From an uncultured Collinsella sp. (GTDB taxonomy: Bacteria > Actinomycetota > Coriobacteriia > Coriobacteriales > Coriobacteriaceae): a stretch of 31,005 bases of DNA. A model generated the notes under the pieces. That model was given only the letters and a program-made list of their open reading frames with translations. It ran no database searches and was not told where the DNA came from. Each line of letters begins with the position of its first letter. Within the stretch, counting starts at the first letter, position 1. The stretch covers positions 1 to 31,005 of the forward strand of contig URTL01000008.1 of assembly GCA_900550785.1 (NCBI GenBank). Direction: 5' to 3'. Both the position numbers and the translations under genes were made by a program. This document shows, piece after piece, positions 1 to 7,995 of the stretch.

Positions 1-150
1 TGCGGCACCGCTGTCTACAACGTGGCCGGCACGCGTGCCGCCACTGTCGCCGACGCCCCGGCAAGCTTTAAGGTCGCCTTTATCGACGAGCTCTACCGCG
101 CGAGCGCCCAGGACATCGCCAACAACCAGCTCGAGCTCGAGGAGGCGTAA
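1..150 (+). CDS. thiM: Hydroxyethylthiazole kinase, C-terminal end (partial)
   Basis: This frame is open from the left edge of the window and ends in TAA at 148-150, so only the last 49 residues are visible. ThiM phosphorylates 4-methyl-5-(2-hydroxyethyl)thiazole, the salvage route to the thiazole half of thiamine. The visible piece has the family's C-terminal pattern: a glycine/alanine-rich helix, then SFKVAFIDELYR, like the common SFxVxFLDALY ending of ThiM. The call also rests on context, since a thiamine-binding protein follows after 3 bases and thiE overlaps that gene. The tail contains GAGGAGG (139-145), which serves as ribosome binding site for the next gene, so the genes are probably translationally coupled. 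Catalytic residues lie outside the window. A different thiamine kinase is possible but less likely. Confidence 0.72.
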   Translation, partial: CGTAVYNVAGTRAATVADAPASFKVAFIDELYRASAQDIANNQLELEEA

Positions 151-153
151 GCC

Positions 154-495
154 ATGTCCGAGCCCGCAACCAATGCCGGAATGAACACGCTCATCGCCGT
201 GGCCATCGCCCCGTGCGGCACCGGCGACGAGCTGTCCGCCGAGGTCGCCGAGGTCGTGCGCGTCATACGCGAGAGCGGCCTTCCCAACCGCACCACCTCG
301 ATGTTCACCGAAATCGAGGGCGACTGGGACGAGGTCATGAAGGTCGTGCGCGACGCAACCTTTGTGTTGGCGAGCAAGGGCATCCGCACCGAAGTCGTGC
401 TCAAAGCCGATATTCGACCCGGATTTACCGACACCATGACCGGCAAACTCGAGCGCATGGAAGCGCAAATCAAGAAGCAGGAGGAAGCACGATGA
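154..495 (+). CDS. MTH1187/YkoF-type thiamine-binding protein
   Basis: A 113-residue protein of the MTH1187 (DUF77) family, small ferredoxin-like-fold proteins that bind thiamine or its pyrimidine part and occur in thiamine salvage and transport operons. Visible family marks are NTLIAVAIAPCGTG near the N-terminus (residues 10-23), NRTTSMFTEIEGDWDEVM in the middle, and VVLKADIRPGFTDTM near the end. The length is normal for a single-domain member. The start ATG follows a strong GAGGAGG by 8 bases, placed in the end of thiM. Its TGA overlaps the thiE ATG (ATGA at 492-495), a sign of coupled translation. It may buffer or sense thiamine for the operon, but no catalytic role is visible and the family's exact cellular role is unsettled. 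Confidence 0.85.
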   Translation: MSEPATNAGMNTLIAVAIAPCGTGDELSAEVAEVVRVIRESGLPNRTTSMFTEIEGDWDEVMKVVRDATFVLASKGIRTEVVLKADIRPGFTDTMTGKLERMEAQIKKQEEAR

Positions 496-1187
496 ACATC
501 CGCGACAACCTTGATATCTCGGCCTATCTGGTACTCGGCCCCGAAAACACCCTCGGGCGCCCCGTGGGCGATGTGGTGGCCCAGGCGCTCGACGCAGGCT
601 TTACCTGCATCCAGGTGCGCTCCAAGGTGGCAAGCGCCCGCGAGATCATTGCGCTGACCGGCGACGCCGCGCAGGCAATCGCTCAGGCCGGCAAGACCGG
701 TCAGGTCGCCCTGTTAATCGACGACCGTCTGGACTGTGTGCTTGCCGCACGCGAGCAGGGTATTGCCGTCGACGGCGTGCACGTGGGCCAGAGCGACATT
801 CCCGTCGAGGTCTGCCGCAAGCTTCTGGGCCCCGATGCCATCGTGGGCCTTTCGGCCCGTTGCGAAGAGATGCTCGGGTACGTCAAGACCGCCGACATGA
901 GCCTGGTCGACTACCTGGGCATCGGCCCGCTCCACGAGACCGAGACCAAGCGCGACTGCGGACGCGCGGCCGATGGCTCCATCATCACCAAGAGCTTTGA
1001 GGACCTGGCCGCGCTCCACGCGGCAAGCCCCGTGCCCATCGTAGTGGGCGGCGGCGTCAAGACGGCCGACCTGCCGCAGCTCAAGGCCACCGGCGTCGAT
1101 GGCTTCTTTGTGGTGAGCGCCGTCTGCAGTGCCGACGACCCCTACGTCGCCGCCAAGGAGCTTGTCGATACCTGGCAGCAGGCATAG
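492..1187 (+). CDS. thiE: Thiamine-phosphate synthase ThiE
   Basis: ThiE joins the pyrimidine pyrophosphate (HMP-PP) and thiazole phosphate (THZ-P) to make thiamine monophosphate in the cytoplasm. The 231-residue protein shows the TIM-barrel landmarks in order: CIQVRSK (39-45, the position of the usual QLREK pyrophosphate-binding strand), LLIDDRLDCVLAA then DGVHVGQSD (75-102), VGLSARCEEM (118-127), DYLGIGPLHETETK (140-153) and PIVVGGGVK with DGFFVVSAV near the end. The start was chosen at 492 because it forms an ATGA overlap with the preceding gene and gives normal length; an upstream extension in this frame only reads the previous gene out of frame. With thiM it forms a thiazole salvage operon. 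A bidirectional hairpin at 1231-1278 ends it. Confidence 0.93.
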   Translation: MNIRDNLDISAYLVLGPENTLGRPVGDVVAQALDAGFTCIQVRSKVASAREIIALTGDAAQAIAQAGKTGQVALLIDDRLDCVLAAREQGIAVDGVHVGQSDIPVEVCRKLLGPDAIVGLSARCEEMLGYVKTADMSLVDYLGIGPLHETETKRDCGRAADGSIITKSFEDLAALHAASPVPIVVGGGVKTADLPQLKATGVDGFFVVSAVCSADDPYVAAKELVDTWQQA

Positions 1188-1230
1188 GCATAAGCCGAGC
1201 AGCTAATCCGCAGCCTCACATCTTCAGCAA

Positions 1231-1278
1231 TGGAAAGCGCATCCCAGTTTGGACCTCCATTCCGGGATGCGCTTTCCA
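1231..1278. terminator. Bidirectional hairpin between convergent genes
   Basis: A perfect 15-base inverted repeat (TGGAAAGCGCATCCC at 1231-1245, its complement at 1264-1278) with an 18-base loop lies 43 bases after the thiE stop and 10 bases before the end of the convergent lipase gene. There is no clear T-run on either side, so it may act as an intrinsic terminator of the weak-tract type or as a 3'-end stabiliser for both transcripts. Confidence 0.7.
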
Positions 1279-1288
1279 CATGCGACCC

Positions 1289-2158
1289 TTACCCCGCCAG
1301 ATACGCTTCCAACGCCGGCAAAGTCGCCTCCGCATCGCGGCGACCAATCTGGTAGATGCGCTCAAGTTCATCGGGCTCACGACACAGCGACGGCACCTTC
1401 ACCGATTCGCTCGGACGCACCACAAAGATATCGCCGGCGGCCTCACGACGCGCCAAATCATCGAGCGTGGCATTGTAGACCTCATGCCGATGCTCAAGCG
1501 CTGCGACAAACTCCGGATAGTGACGGAACACGCGACGCAGCATGGGCATCACGCTGTTGGGCTGCTTCACAAAGCCCGCCGGCTGCGTGAGTACCACGAT
1601 ATTGCGGTCATACCCCTGCGCAAACAGCCAAGCGCTGGGAATAGAGTCAGCCACGCCACCATCCAGATACTTATGCCCGTCAATAGCAACGGGACGCGTC
1701 GCCACAGGAATCGCCGATGACGCCCGGATCCACTCGATATCGCGCTCATCGCCATAGGGCAGGTCGTGATAGACGGCCTTGCCCGTCTCGATATCGGTAC
1801 ACACGCACGTAAATCGCATGGGGCAGGCGCGGTACGCCTCCAAGTCGATGGGATCGCGCTCGATAGGCACCTCGTGATAGGCAAAATCGGCATTGAACAT
1901 ATCGCCGGTCCGCAGCCAGCTTGCTACACCCGCATAGCGCTTGTCGGCGCAATAAGCCTTGTTGTAGCGAATGGCGCGGCCGATCTGGCGCGATTTAAAG
2001 TTGTAGCCAAACGCCGCGCCCGCCGAGACACCCACCATATGGTCGCAAGTTAAGCCGTGCTCCATCCAAACGTCGAGCACGCCCGCCGTATACATACCGC
2101 GGTAGCCGCCTCCCTCGAGTGCCAGCCCCACTGTGCGCGTCGTATTTGACTGTGCCAT
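1289..2158 (-). CDS. Patatin-like phospholipase family protein
   Basis: A 289-residue serine lipase/acyl hydrolase of the patatin family, close to the bacterial YjjU-type group. It has the oxyanion-hole sequence LEGGGYRGMYTAGVLD (14-29), the nucleophile elbow GVSAG with Ser45, and the catalytic aspartate in YLDGGVADS (Asp166 in D-G-G). The Ser-Asp dyad is therefore complete. No signal peptide or membrane segment is visible, so it is probably cytoplasmic and acts on phospholipid or lysolipid; the physiological substrate cannot be read from sequence. The start ATG at 2158 has GGAG about 9 bases upstream on the minus strand. It appears to be a single-gene transcript, convergent with thiE and divergent from the cyclic-di-GMP gene. 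Confidence 0.9.
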   Translation of the reverse strand: MAQSNTTRTVGLALEGGGYRGMYTAGVLDVWMEHGLTCDHMVGVSAGAAFGYNFKSRQIGRAIRYNKAYCADKRYAGVASWLRTGDMFNADFAYHEVPIERDPIDLEAYRACPMRFTCVCTDIETGKAVYHDLPYGDERDIEWIRASSAIPVATRPVAIDGHKYLDGGVADSIPSAWLFAQGYDRNIVVLTQPAGFVKQPNSVMPMLRRVFRHYPEFVAALEHRHEVYNATLDDLARREAAGDIFVVRPSESVKVPSLCREPDELERIYQIGRRDAEATLPALEAYLAG

Positions 2159-2482
2159 GCGACCATCTCCGTCCCCACAAATTCAAACGGAACAAGTATA
2201 CCCGTCAACATACATCGTCTCAGTCGCATTTTCATCGAACATCGCATCGTCGCGCTACCGTTTGTCGAATAATAGCCGCCCACAGCATGTGCACCCATAT
2301 ATAATTGTGCACTATTGTTTACACTACTCAGCTGTTATCAACAGCGAACATTAACCGGCAAATTAACTCAACAACGCGGCAAGGCGGGGGCCTGGATACA
2401 TGCAAAGCGCTGAGCAACGACGCGTGTACACAACGAGCTCGCCCGACGCAATCCGCCCCGACCTCAGAAAGCCGCTTAGAAC
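2159..2482. promoter_or_regulatory. Divergent intergenic region with a palindrome
   Basis: This 324-base, comparatively AT-rich gap separates the lipase (minus) from the GGDEF-EAL gene (plus). It holds a perfect TATAAT at 2300-2305 without a recognisable -35 partner at the right distance, and a perfect palindrome GCTGTT-ATC-AACAGC at 2331-2345 that could be an operator. TGTGCAC occurs twice (2289-2295 and 2307-2312 in part). No convincing small gene was found. Promoter activity is inferred from position only. Confidence 0.4.
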
Positions 2483-5200
2483 ATGGAAACTGTCAGCAAT
2501 TACACCGAAACGCTCGAAAAGACCGTCCGCGACCTTCTCGAACGTCAAGACGATCTGATCAGGACCGCCTTTACCGACCAGCTTACCGGGCTTGGTAACC
2601 GCGGCGGCTTTGCCCGCTCCCTCGAAGAACTCTGGGAGCAGGACGCCCCCGTTACCATGGCGTTCATCGATATCGACAATCTCAAGCACTGCAACGACGT
2701 CTTTGGCCATGACGAGGGCAACCGCTATATCTTGCAGGTAAGTCTCTATCTTAAGCTGTATATGAAGGTGGGCGAAGCGGCGTTTCGCATAGGCGGCGAC
2801 GAGTTTGCCATCCTATCTACGATTGCAACCGAGGACGACCTCGCCGAACGTCTGAAACACTGCCGAACGGTTCTGCTCAAAAACAACGATTCCGAGATGC
2901 CCCGCTCGTTTAGCTACGGAGTGTCACATGCCGACCCCGCCCTGGGCGAAGCTTCCAATCGCATGACGCTCGATGCCGACCATCGCATGTACGACTACAA
3001 GCTACGTCATGCCATGCACCTCGATCGACGTAATATCACGCAAGTTCACGCCGACGACTTCGAAATAAGCGATCGTATTTTTGACGCCTTTTCGATGCTC
3101 AACGAGGGCCGTTATTTCTTTATCGAGAACTTGGACAAACATCGCACCCTTTGGTCACAAGGTGCCTTGCGCGATCTTGGCCTTCCCTCGGAGCACATAG
3201 ACAACTGTCGCGATTACTGGAAAACGCGCGTCCATCCCGACGACCTTGAGGCCTGCATCAACGACATCGGCCAAGTCTACAACGGCACCAAGCACCGTCG
3301 CGTCATGCAGTATCGTGTGCGCAACGCCGTAGGCGACTACGTCCTTTGCCGTGCTCGCGGGTTTCGTATCGACGGCGACGGAAATGTCCCCTCGCTCTAT
3401 GTCGGCGAGCTCGTCAACCACTCGCTTGCCGAAACCGTCGACGCCGCCACAGGCCTCGGAACGCAGCGCATGCTGGCCAACGCCATCGACGCCTGCCGCC
3501 GCGATCGTTGCGAGACAGGGCTTATAGCGGTGCGCGTTCGTGGCACGACAAAGCTCAACGAGCTCTACGGGGCCGAGGCTGTCGACAACATGCTTGCCGA
3601 ATACGCAGGCCGCATGCTGTCGATCACCCGCGGCAGGAGCAGGGTCTACCGTTCACGAAGCGTCCAGTTCGTCGTGCTCAGCAACGACCTGGACCACGTG
3701 GCATTCGAGCAACTGACCCGCCACCTTAAAGAGGCCGTTTTCGCTCCTGTTCGAATCGCAGGCGACACCATTACTCCCGTCTGTCTTGTCGTCCCGGCCT
3801 TTTACGAGCACTTAACCCATCAAGCGACCGCCGTTTTAGGCGAACTCGACCGTCGCCTTCGCACGGCCGGCGGGCTTGTTCCCAACGACAGTCTCCCCAT
3901 ACCCGAGGCGGAGCGCAAAAGCGCCATAGCCGAACGTATCGACTCGCTCACGGGCCTCTATCGACCCAGCGAGTTTATGCGGCGCGCCAACGCATTTCTC
4001 GAGGCAAGGCGCAACGGCACCTGGTGCATCGCCACGGTCGACATGGGCCACATGCGCCTGTTTAATGAATGGCACGGCCAGGCCGAGGGCGACCGCGTAC
4101 TCGCCGATGTGGGCACGGTCCTCAAGGATATCGAGAATGCCGATATGGGCGTCGCAGGGTACTGGGGCCAAGATGACTTTTGCGTACTCATCCCCTTTAA
4201 GCACATCACCGTCCATCAAATCTACAACCGCGTTCGCGAGGCAGTAGCCAGGCATGATGACGGCGTAGGTTTTTGGCCGTCCATGGGCGTTTACCCCATC
4301 GACTCCAATGAGGAGATCACCATCGATGCGCAGGCGAAGGCCATGTTTACCAATCGGCGCGCAAAAAACGACTTCAAGGAGCGCATTGCCATTTTCTGCC
4401 CCGCGGAGTACGAGCGCGAAGTCGTGTTCCACCGCACGCTGACCGAATTCCAGTACGCGCTCTCGGACGGTCGCATTACCTACCACTTGCAACCCCAGGT
4501 CGATATGGAAACCGGCGAGATTATTGGTGCCGAAGCACTCACCCGCTGGATTGACAAGGACGGCTCTCTCATTTCGCCCGCAACGTTTATCCCCGCACTC
4601 GAGGAAAGCGGCTTTGTGGTGACGCTCGACAAGTACATTTGGCAGGGTGTCGCCTCGTGGCTGCGCGAGCGCATCGATCGAGGACTTCGCGTGGTTCCGA
4701 TCTCGCTTAATGTGTCGCGCGTGGATATCCTTGCCTGCGACGTTGCCGAACATATGGGGGCGCTCGCCGCCCAATACAACCTACCGCCCGAGCTCGTGCG
4801 TATCGAGATTACCGAGACGGCTTATACGGGGGAGTCCGAGGCCGTGGACAAACTGACAGCCGACCTGCACACCCGTGGCTTCTCGACCTACATGGACGAT
4901 TTTGGCACCGGCCAGTCCACGCTCGCGATGCTCAAGAACGTCAACGTCGACGTCATCAAGCTCGACCGCACCTTTGTGCCCACCGACCGCGATCAAGGCC
5001 GCAGCACGCAAATCATTTCATCGATGCTCGAAATGGCGCAGTCGCTCCATCTGCCCGTCGTGGTCGAAGGCGTCGAGACAAATGAGCAGGCGAACATGCT
5101 ACGACAAATGGGCGCCCGCTACGCTCAGGGCTTCCTCTACTACCGCCCCATGCAGGCGAAGGATTTTGAGGCATTGCTCGATGGCGGCAATAACAACTGA
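2483..5200 (+). CDS. Multidomain GGDEF-PAS-like-EAL cyclic-di-GMP protein
   Basis: A 905-residue soluble protein. A short coiled N-terminus (1-30) leads into a GGDEF domain (about 31-180) with intact GGDEF at 104-108 and metal-binding FIDIDNLKHCND. The product-inhibition RxxD site is absent (KVGE at that position). Residues 200-315 look like a PAS fold (RVHPDD; MQYRVRNAVGDYVLCRARGF). Two degenerate GGDEF repeats follow: about 320-460, with VQF where the motif should be, and 486-640, with GQDDF at 562-566. The C-terminal EAL domain (650-900) keeps the metal and catalytic set: E684 (EAL), N743, E775, D805-D806, K826, E862, Q882. It probably degrades cyclic di-GMP and may also make it. No membrane segment is seen. 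It is a paralogue of the next gene. Confidence 0.93.
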   Translation: METVSNYTETLEKTVRDLLERQDDLIRTAFTDQLTGLGNRGGFARSLEELWEQDAPVTMAFIDIDNLKHCNDVFGHDEGNRYILQVSLYLKLYMKVGEAAFRIGGDEFAILSTIATEDDLAERLKHCRTVLLKNNDSEMPRSFSYGVSHADPALGEASNRMTLDADHRMYDYKLRHAMHLDRRNITQVHADDFEISDRIFDAFSMLNEGRYFFIENLDKHRTLWSQGALRDLGLPSEHIDNCRDYWKTRVHPDDLEACINDIGQVYNGTKHRRVMQYRVRNAVGDYVLCRARGFRIDGDGNVPSLYVGELVNHSLAETVDAATGLGTQRMLANAIDACRRDRCETGLIAVRVRGTTKLNELYGAEAVDNMLAEYAGRMLSITRGRSRVYRSRSVQFVVLSNDLDHVAFEQLTRHLKEAVFAPVRIAGDTITPVCLVVPAFYEHLTHQATAVLGELDRRLRTAGGLVPNDSLPIPEAERKSAIAERIDSLTGLYRPSEFMRRANAFLEARRNGTWCIATVDMGHMRLFNEWHGQAEGDRVLADVGTVLKDIENADMGVAGYWGQDDFCVLIPFKHITVHQIYNRVREAVARHDDGVGFWPSMGVYPIDSNEEITIDAQAKAMFTNRRAKNDFKERIAIFCPAEYEREVVFHRTLTEFQYALSDGRITYHLQPQVDMETGEIIGAEALTRWIDKDGSLISPATFIPALEESGFVVTLDKYIWQGVASWLRERIDRGLRVVPISLNVSRVDILACDVAEHMGALAAQYNLPPELVRIEITETAYTGESEAVDKLTADLHTRGFSTYMDDFGTGQSTLAMLKNVNVDVIKLDRTFVPTDRDQGRSTQIISSMLEMAQSLHLPVVVEGVETNEQANMLRQMGARYAQGFLYYRPMQAKDFEALLDGGNNN

Positions 5201-5258
5201 TACGCTCGCGCGCAAAACGCCACCGTCGAAGGGGATATTTGTCTCCATTAGCTAACTT

Positions 5259-5289
5259 ATATCCCCAATTCAAACCGAATTGGGGATAT
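5259..5289 (+). promoter_or_regulatory. Perfect 12-base inverted repeat between the two c-di-GMP genes
   Basis: ATATCCCCAATT (5259-5270), a 7-base spacer and the exact complement AATTGGGGATAT (5278-5289) lie 23 bases ahead of the ribosome binding site AGGAGG (5313-5318) of the downstream gene. A further GGGGATAT is at 5231-5238. There is no T-run after the repeat, so it is not a typical terminator. It may be an operator or a leader hairpin that sets the ratio of the two paralogous proteins. Confidence 0.6.
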
Positions 5290-5327
5290 GATACAAACCG
5301 TTGTTCCGCCCAAGGAGGTTATCCATC

Positions 5328-6857
5328 ATGAACGAGTCGTATCGCCTGGGCGAGCAATCGATTATTGCCTATCTTCAGCGACTTGCGAACGGCGTCTCGA
5401 CCGCCGAACTCGATGTTGCCGCGCTGCCTGCTGGGCTACGCGCCGTTGGCGAGCAACTGCAAAAGACGCATGCCATCCTGCAACAAGAGCGCCAGCTGCT
5501 TGAGCGCAACGCCTATATCGACCCGCTCACCAACTTGGGCAACCGCAGCGGACTCGACCGTCACGTCGAGCAACTCTGGCGCAAAGGCAGCCCCTTCACC
5601 TGCGCCTATATTGACATCGACCATCTCAAGCATTGCAATGATAGGTTTGGCCACGCCGAAGGCAATCGCTATATTCTGAGCATCTGCCGCACGCTCTCCG
5701 AAACCATGGAGCACGATGAGATGCTGTTCCGTATCGGTGGAGACGAGTTTGTGCTCATCTCGCTCTCCGCAAACGAGACTGAACTCGAGCAGCGCTTGGA
5801 GCAGATACGCGCCGGGCTGGTCGAGGCGAGCTCAGGTGGCAAGGCGCCCATGATCGCCAGCTTTAGCTTTGGCTGCTCGCGCGTCGATCCACTTGCTGGC
5901 GACACGCGTCGCCAGATGACGATGGATGCCGATCGCAAGATGTATCGCTATAAGCTTATGCATCGTGTGCAGCAACCGAAAGACGATGACGCCCCGCAAC
6001 GCCCAATCGTCGATCAGCTTCCCTGCAACGACCGCGTATTCCAAGCGATCTCCATGAGCTCCGAGACGCGCTATCCGTTTATCCTCAATCTCGATACGGG
6101 CGAATCGCAATGGTCGGTTAACGCCGTGCGCGATTTTGACCTGCCCTCCCAGCACCCTTTTAACTCACTCGACATGTGGCTCGCCCGCGTTCATCCCGAG
6201 GACCGCGACAACGTACGCGCCGAGCTCGACATGGTGATACACGGCACATGGCACTTCCACTACATGCAGTATCGCGTAATGGACGCCACCGGAAAATACG
6301 TGCTTTGCGACTGCACGGGCTACCGCTTGGACGGCACCGATACCGAGCCCAGCATGTATGTGGGCATTATCGTCAACCGAAGCCTAGCGGATACGACCGA
6401 CTCGGTAACGGGCCTGGGCGATGTCCACGCGCTGGTCAACGCTATTGGAGAGATGCGCCGCGTGGCGCGCGAGGCAGGCTTTATTGCCATTAAGGTTGAC
6501 GATATCGCCGAGGTCAATGCCCGCTTTGGATTCGATGCGGGCGACCGTGTGCTCGCCGAAAGCGCCGCCTGTCTCATGGATTGCTCGCGCGGCAAGGGTC
6601 GCCTGTTCCGCTCGACGGGACCAATGTTCGTGGCGCTTTTCGATGAGCTCGGCCCCGAGGCAATCGACGAGCTCGCAGACGAAATCGAGCGGTTCCTGGG
6701 TTCTCCTGTGCTCATCGGCTCGCTTGAATATCAGCCACCCATTCGTGTGGCCACGCTTCATCTGGACGCTGTCGATCGACAGCCCGTTTCCATTTTGAAC
6801 GAGCTCAAAGCGTTGCTTGGGAAAGCCGTGCAGGTGCCAGGTACCAAACTGGATTAG
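5328..6857 (+). CDS. GGDEF diguanylate cyclase-like protein with PAS-like domain
   Basis: A 509-residue protein that repeats the first half of its upstream neighbour. Residues 1-60 form a helical lead, then GGDEF domain 62-215 with intact GGDEF at 137-141 and the metal loop YIDIDHLKHCND; like the neighbour it lacks the RxxD inhibitory site. Residues 235-355 are a PAS-like fold (RVHPED; MQYRVMDATGKYVLCDCTGY). Residues 355-500 are a degenerate GGDEF repeat (SVTGLGDVHALV; no GGDEF). There is no EAL domain, so it probably only synthesises cyclic di-GMP. The ATG at 5328 was chosen because AGGAGG ends 9 bases upstream; an in-frame TTG at 5301 lies before that site. The two genes look like a tandem duplication with loss or gain of the C-terminal half. 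Confidence 0.92.
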   Translation: MNESYRLGEQSIIAYLQRLANGVSTAELDVAALPAGLRAVGEQLQKTHAILQQERQLLERNAYIDPLTNLGNRSGLDRHVEQLWRKGSPFTCAYIDIDHLKHCNDRFGHAEGNRYILSICRTLSETMEHDEMLFRIGGDEFVLISLSANETELEQRLEQIRAGLVEASSGGKAPMIASFSFGCSRVDPLAGDTRRQMTMDADRKMYRYKLMHRVQQPKDDDAPQRPIVDQLPCNDRVFQAISMSSETRYPFILNLDTGESQWSVNAVRDFDLPSQHPFNSLDMWLARVHPEDRDNVRAELDMVIHGTWHFHYMQYRVMDATGKYVLCDCTGYRLDGTDTEPSMYVGIIVNRSLADTTDSVTGLGDVHALVNAIGEMRRVAREAGFIAIKVDDIAEVNARFGFDAGDRVLAESAACLMDCSRGKGRLFRSTGPMFVALFDELGPEAIDELADEIERFLGSPVLIGSLEYQPPIRVATLHLDAVDRQPVSILNELKALLGKAVQVPGTKLD

Positions 6858-6873
6858 CGCCGCGCCCGCGCCG

Positions 6874-6923
6874 CCCCCCCCCATCGTGCGATAATCCTCT
6901 GCAGAAGTCACCAAAAGCAGAGG
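6874..6923 (+). promoter_or_regulatory. Extended -10 promoter with adjacent poly-C tract
   Basis: A run of nine C (6874-6882) lies just upstream of an extended -10 element TGCGATAAT (6887-6895), in what would be the -35/-10 spacer. No good -35 box is visible. Downstream, CCTCTGC (6896-6902) and GCAGAGG (6917-6923) form an inverted repeat whose right half overlaps the ribosome binding site AGGGAG (6921-6926) of the flavodoxin-like gene. A slippery C tract at this position could change promoter spacing. Confidence 0.5.
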
Positions 6924-6932
6924 GAGTTTGTG

Positions 6933-7556
6933 ATGAAGGTTCTTTTAGTCAACGGTAGCCCCAAGGCAAACGGCAACACCGCTCGCGCGCTTGCCGAAGT
7001 CGCCGAGCAATTGCATGCCGAGGGTATCGATACCGAGGTGTTCCAGCTGGGCGCCAAGCCCATTCGCGACTGCATTGGCTGTGGTCAGTGCGGCAAGCTC
7101 GATTACCGCTGCACCTTTGACGACGACGTGGTGAACGAGCTCATCGCTGCCGCCGAGCAGGCAGACGGCTTTGTCTTTGGCTCGCCCGTCTATTACGCGC
7201 ACCCCAGCGGCCGCATCCTCTCGGCCCTCGACCGCGCGTTTTATGCTGGCAGCAAGGCCTTTGCGCACAAGCCGGGCGCCTCTGTCGCCGTTGCCCGCCG
7301 CGGCGGCACGTCGACCACGTTCGATGTACTCAACAAGTACTTCACCATCAACCAGATGCCCGTAGTTGCCTCCACCTACTGGAACAACGTGTTTGGCCGC
7401 GTGCCCGGCGACGCCGATGGGGATGCCGAGGGCCTTGCCACCATGCGAAACATCGGTAAAAACATGGCCTGGCTCCTGCGTTGCATCGAGGCAGGTCAGG
7501 CCGCCGGCATCAACGCACCCGAAGCCGATCGCGCAACGACCAACTTCATTCGATAG
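6933..7556 (+). CDS. Flavodoxin-fold NAD(P)H-dependent oxidoreductase
   Basis: A 207-residue protein of the NADPH-dependent FMN reductase / iron-sulfur flavoprotein family. The FMN phosphate loop is VNGSPKANGNTARA (6-19), and GSPVYYAHPSG (83-93) is the second flavin-binding loop. A cysteine group C47, C50, C53 (CIGCGQC) plus C60 resembles the compact cluster motif of iron-sulfur flavoproteins, so it may carry a 4Fe-4S cluster as well as FMN; some relatives keep only the first cysteines. The ATG at 6933 is preferred over the GTG three bases earlier because AGGGAG then has a 6-base spacer. The next gene starts 14 bases downstream and is probably in the same transcript. The electron acceptor is unknown. 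Confidence 0.85.
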   Translation: MKVLLVNGSPKANGNTARALAEVAEQLHAEGIDTEVFQLGAKPIRDCIGCGQCGKLDYRCTFDDDVVNELIAAAEQADGFVFGSPVYYAHPSGRILSALDRAFYAGSKAFAHKPGASVAVARRGGTSTTFDVLNKYFTINQMPVVASTYWNNVFGRVPGDADGDAEGLATMRNIGKNMAWLLRCIEAGQAAGINAPEADRATTNFIR

Positions 7557-7570
7557 AGCGGCGGAACAAA

Positions 7571-7909
7571 ATGATTCAGATTTTTGGCACCAAGAAGTCC
7601 TTCGATACCAAGAAGGCGCAGCGCTTTTTTAAGGAGCGCCGCATTAAGGTGCAGTTTATCGACCTTAAGGAAAAGGAGATGAGCAAGGGCGAGCTCACGA
7701 GCGTGATGCAGGCGGTCGGTGGTATCGACAAGCTGCTCAACCCCAAAGCCAAGGACGAGGAGACGCTCGCGCTCATTCAGCATCTCACCCCCAGTCAGCG
7801 CTTCGACAAGCTGCTCGAGAACCAGCAGGTCTTGGCCGAGCCCATCGTGCGCAACGGCAAAAAGGCCACCGTCGGTTATTGCCCCGATGTATGGGAAGCC
7901 TGGGAGTAG
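7571..7909 (+). CDS. ArsC/Spx-family protein lacking the usual active-site cysteine
   Basis: A 112-residue thioredoxin-fold protein of the ArsC/Spx/YffB group, full length for the family. The N-terminus reads IFGTKKSFDTKKAQRFF, where close relatives typically have GTKKCFDTKKA. Position 10, where the reactive cysteine is expected, is serine. The later family features are kept: FIDLKEKEMSKGEL, a lysine/asparagine-rich NPKAKDE loop in place of the arsenate reductase NTRG loop, and a C-terminal LAEPIVRNGKKATVGY. It is therefore unlikely to reduce arsenate by the standard thiol route; a regulatory or binding role is possible but not shown. It follows the flavodoxin-like gene by 14 bases, with only a weak GGCGG ribosome binding site. 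Confidence 0.85.
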   Translation: MIQIFGTKKSFDTKKAQRFFKERRIKVQFIDLKEKEMSKGELTSVMQAVGGIDKLLNPKAKDEETLALIQHLTPSQRFDKLLENQQVLAEPIVRNGKKATVGYCPDVWEAWE

Positions 7910-7995
7910 CCTGTGTTATTTGCCAGCGCGTGGGTATAAGAGCAGGCGTTTGGCATATGATTCAACTGTAAGCCATGTCTAACAAAGGAGGGCAC

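Noticed and set aside
2363..2482. Possible cyclic-di-GMP-I riboswitch ahead of the GGDEF-EAL gene (GCAAAGC-like words).
   Set aside because: The GNRA tetraloop, its receptor and the required helix order could not be found; only short words match.
5301..5327. TTG start upstream of the second GGDEF gene.
   Set aside because: A strong AGGAGG lies between TTG and the ATG at 5328, so the ATG is the right start.
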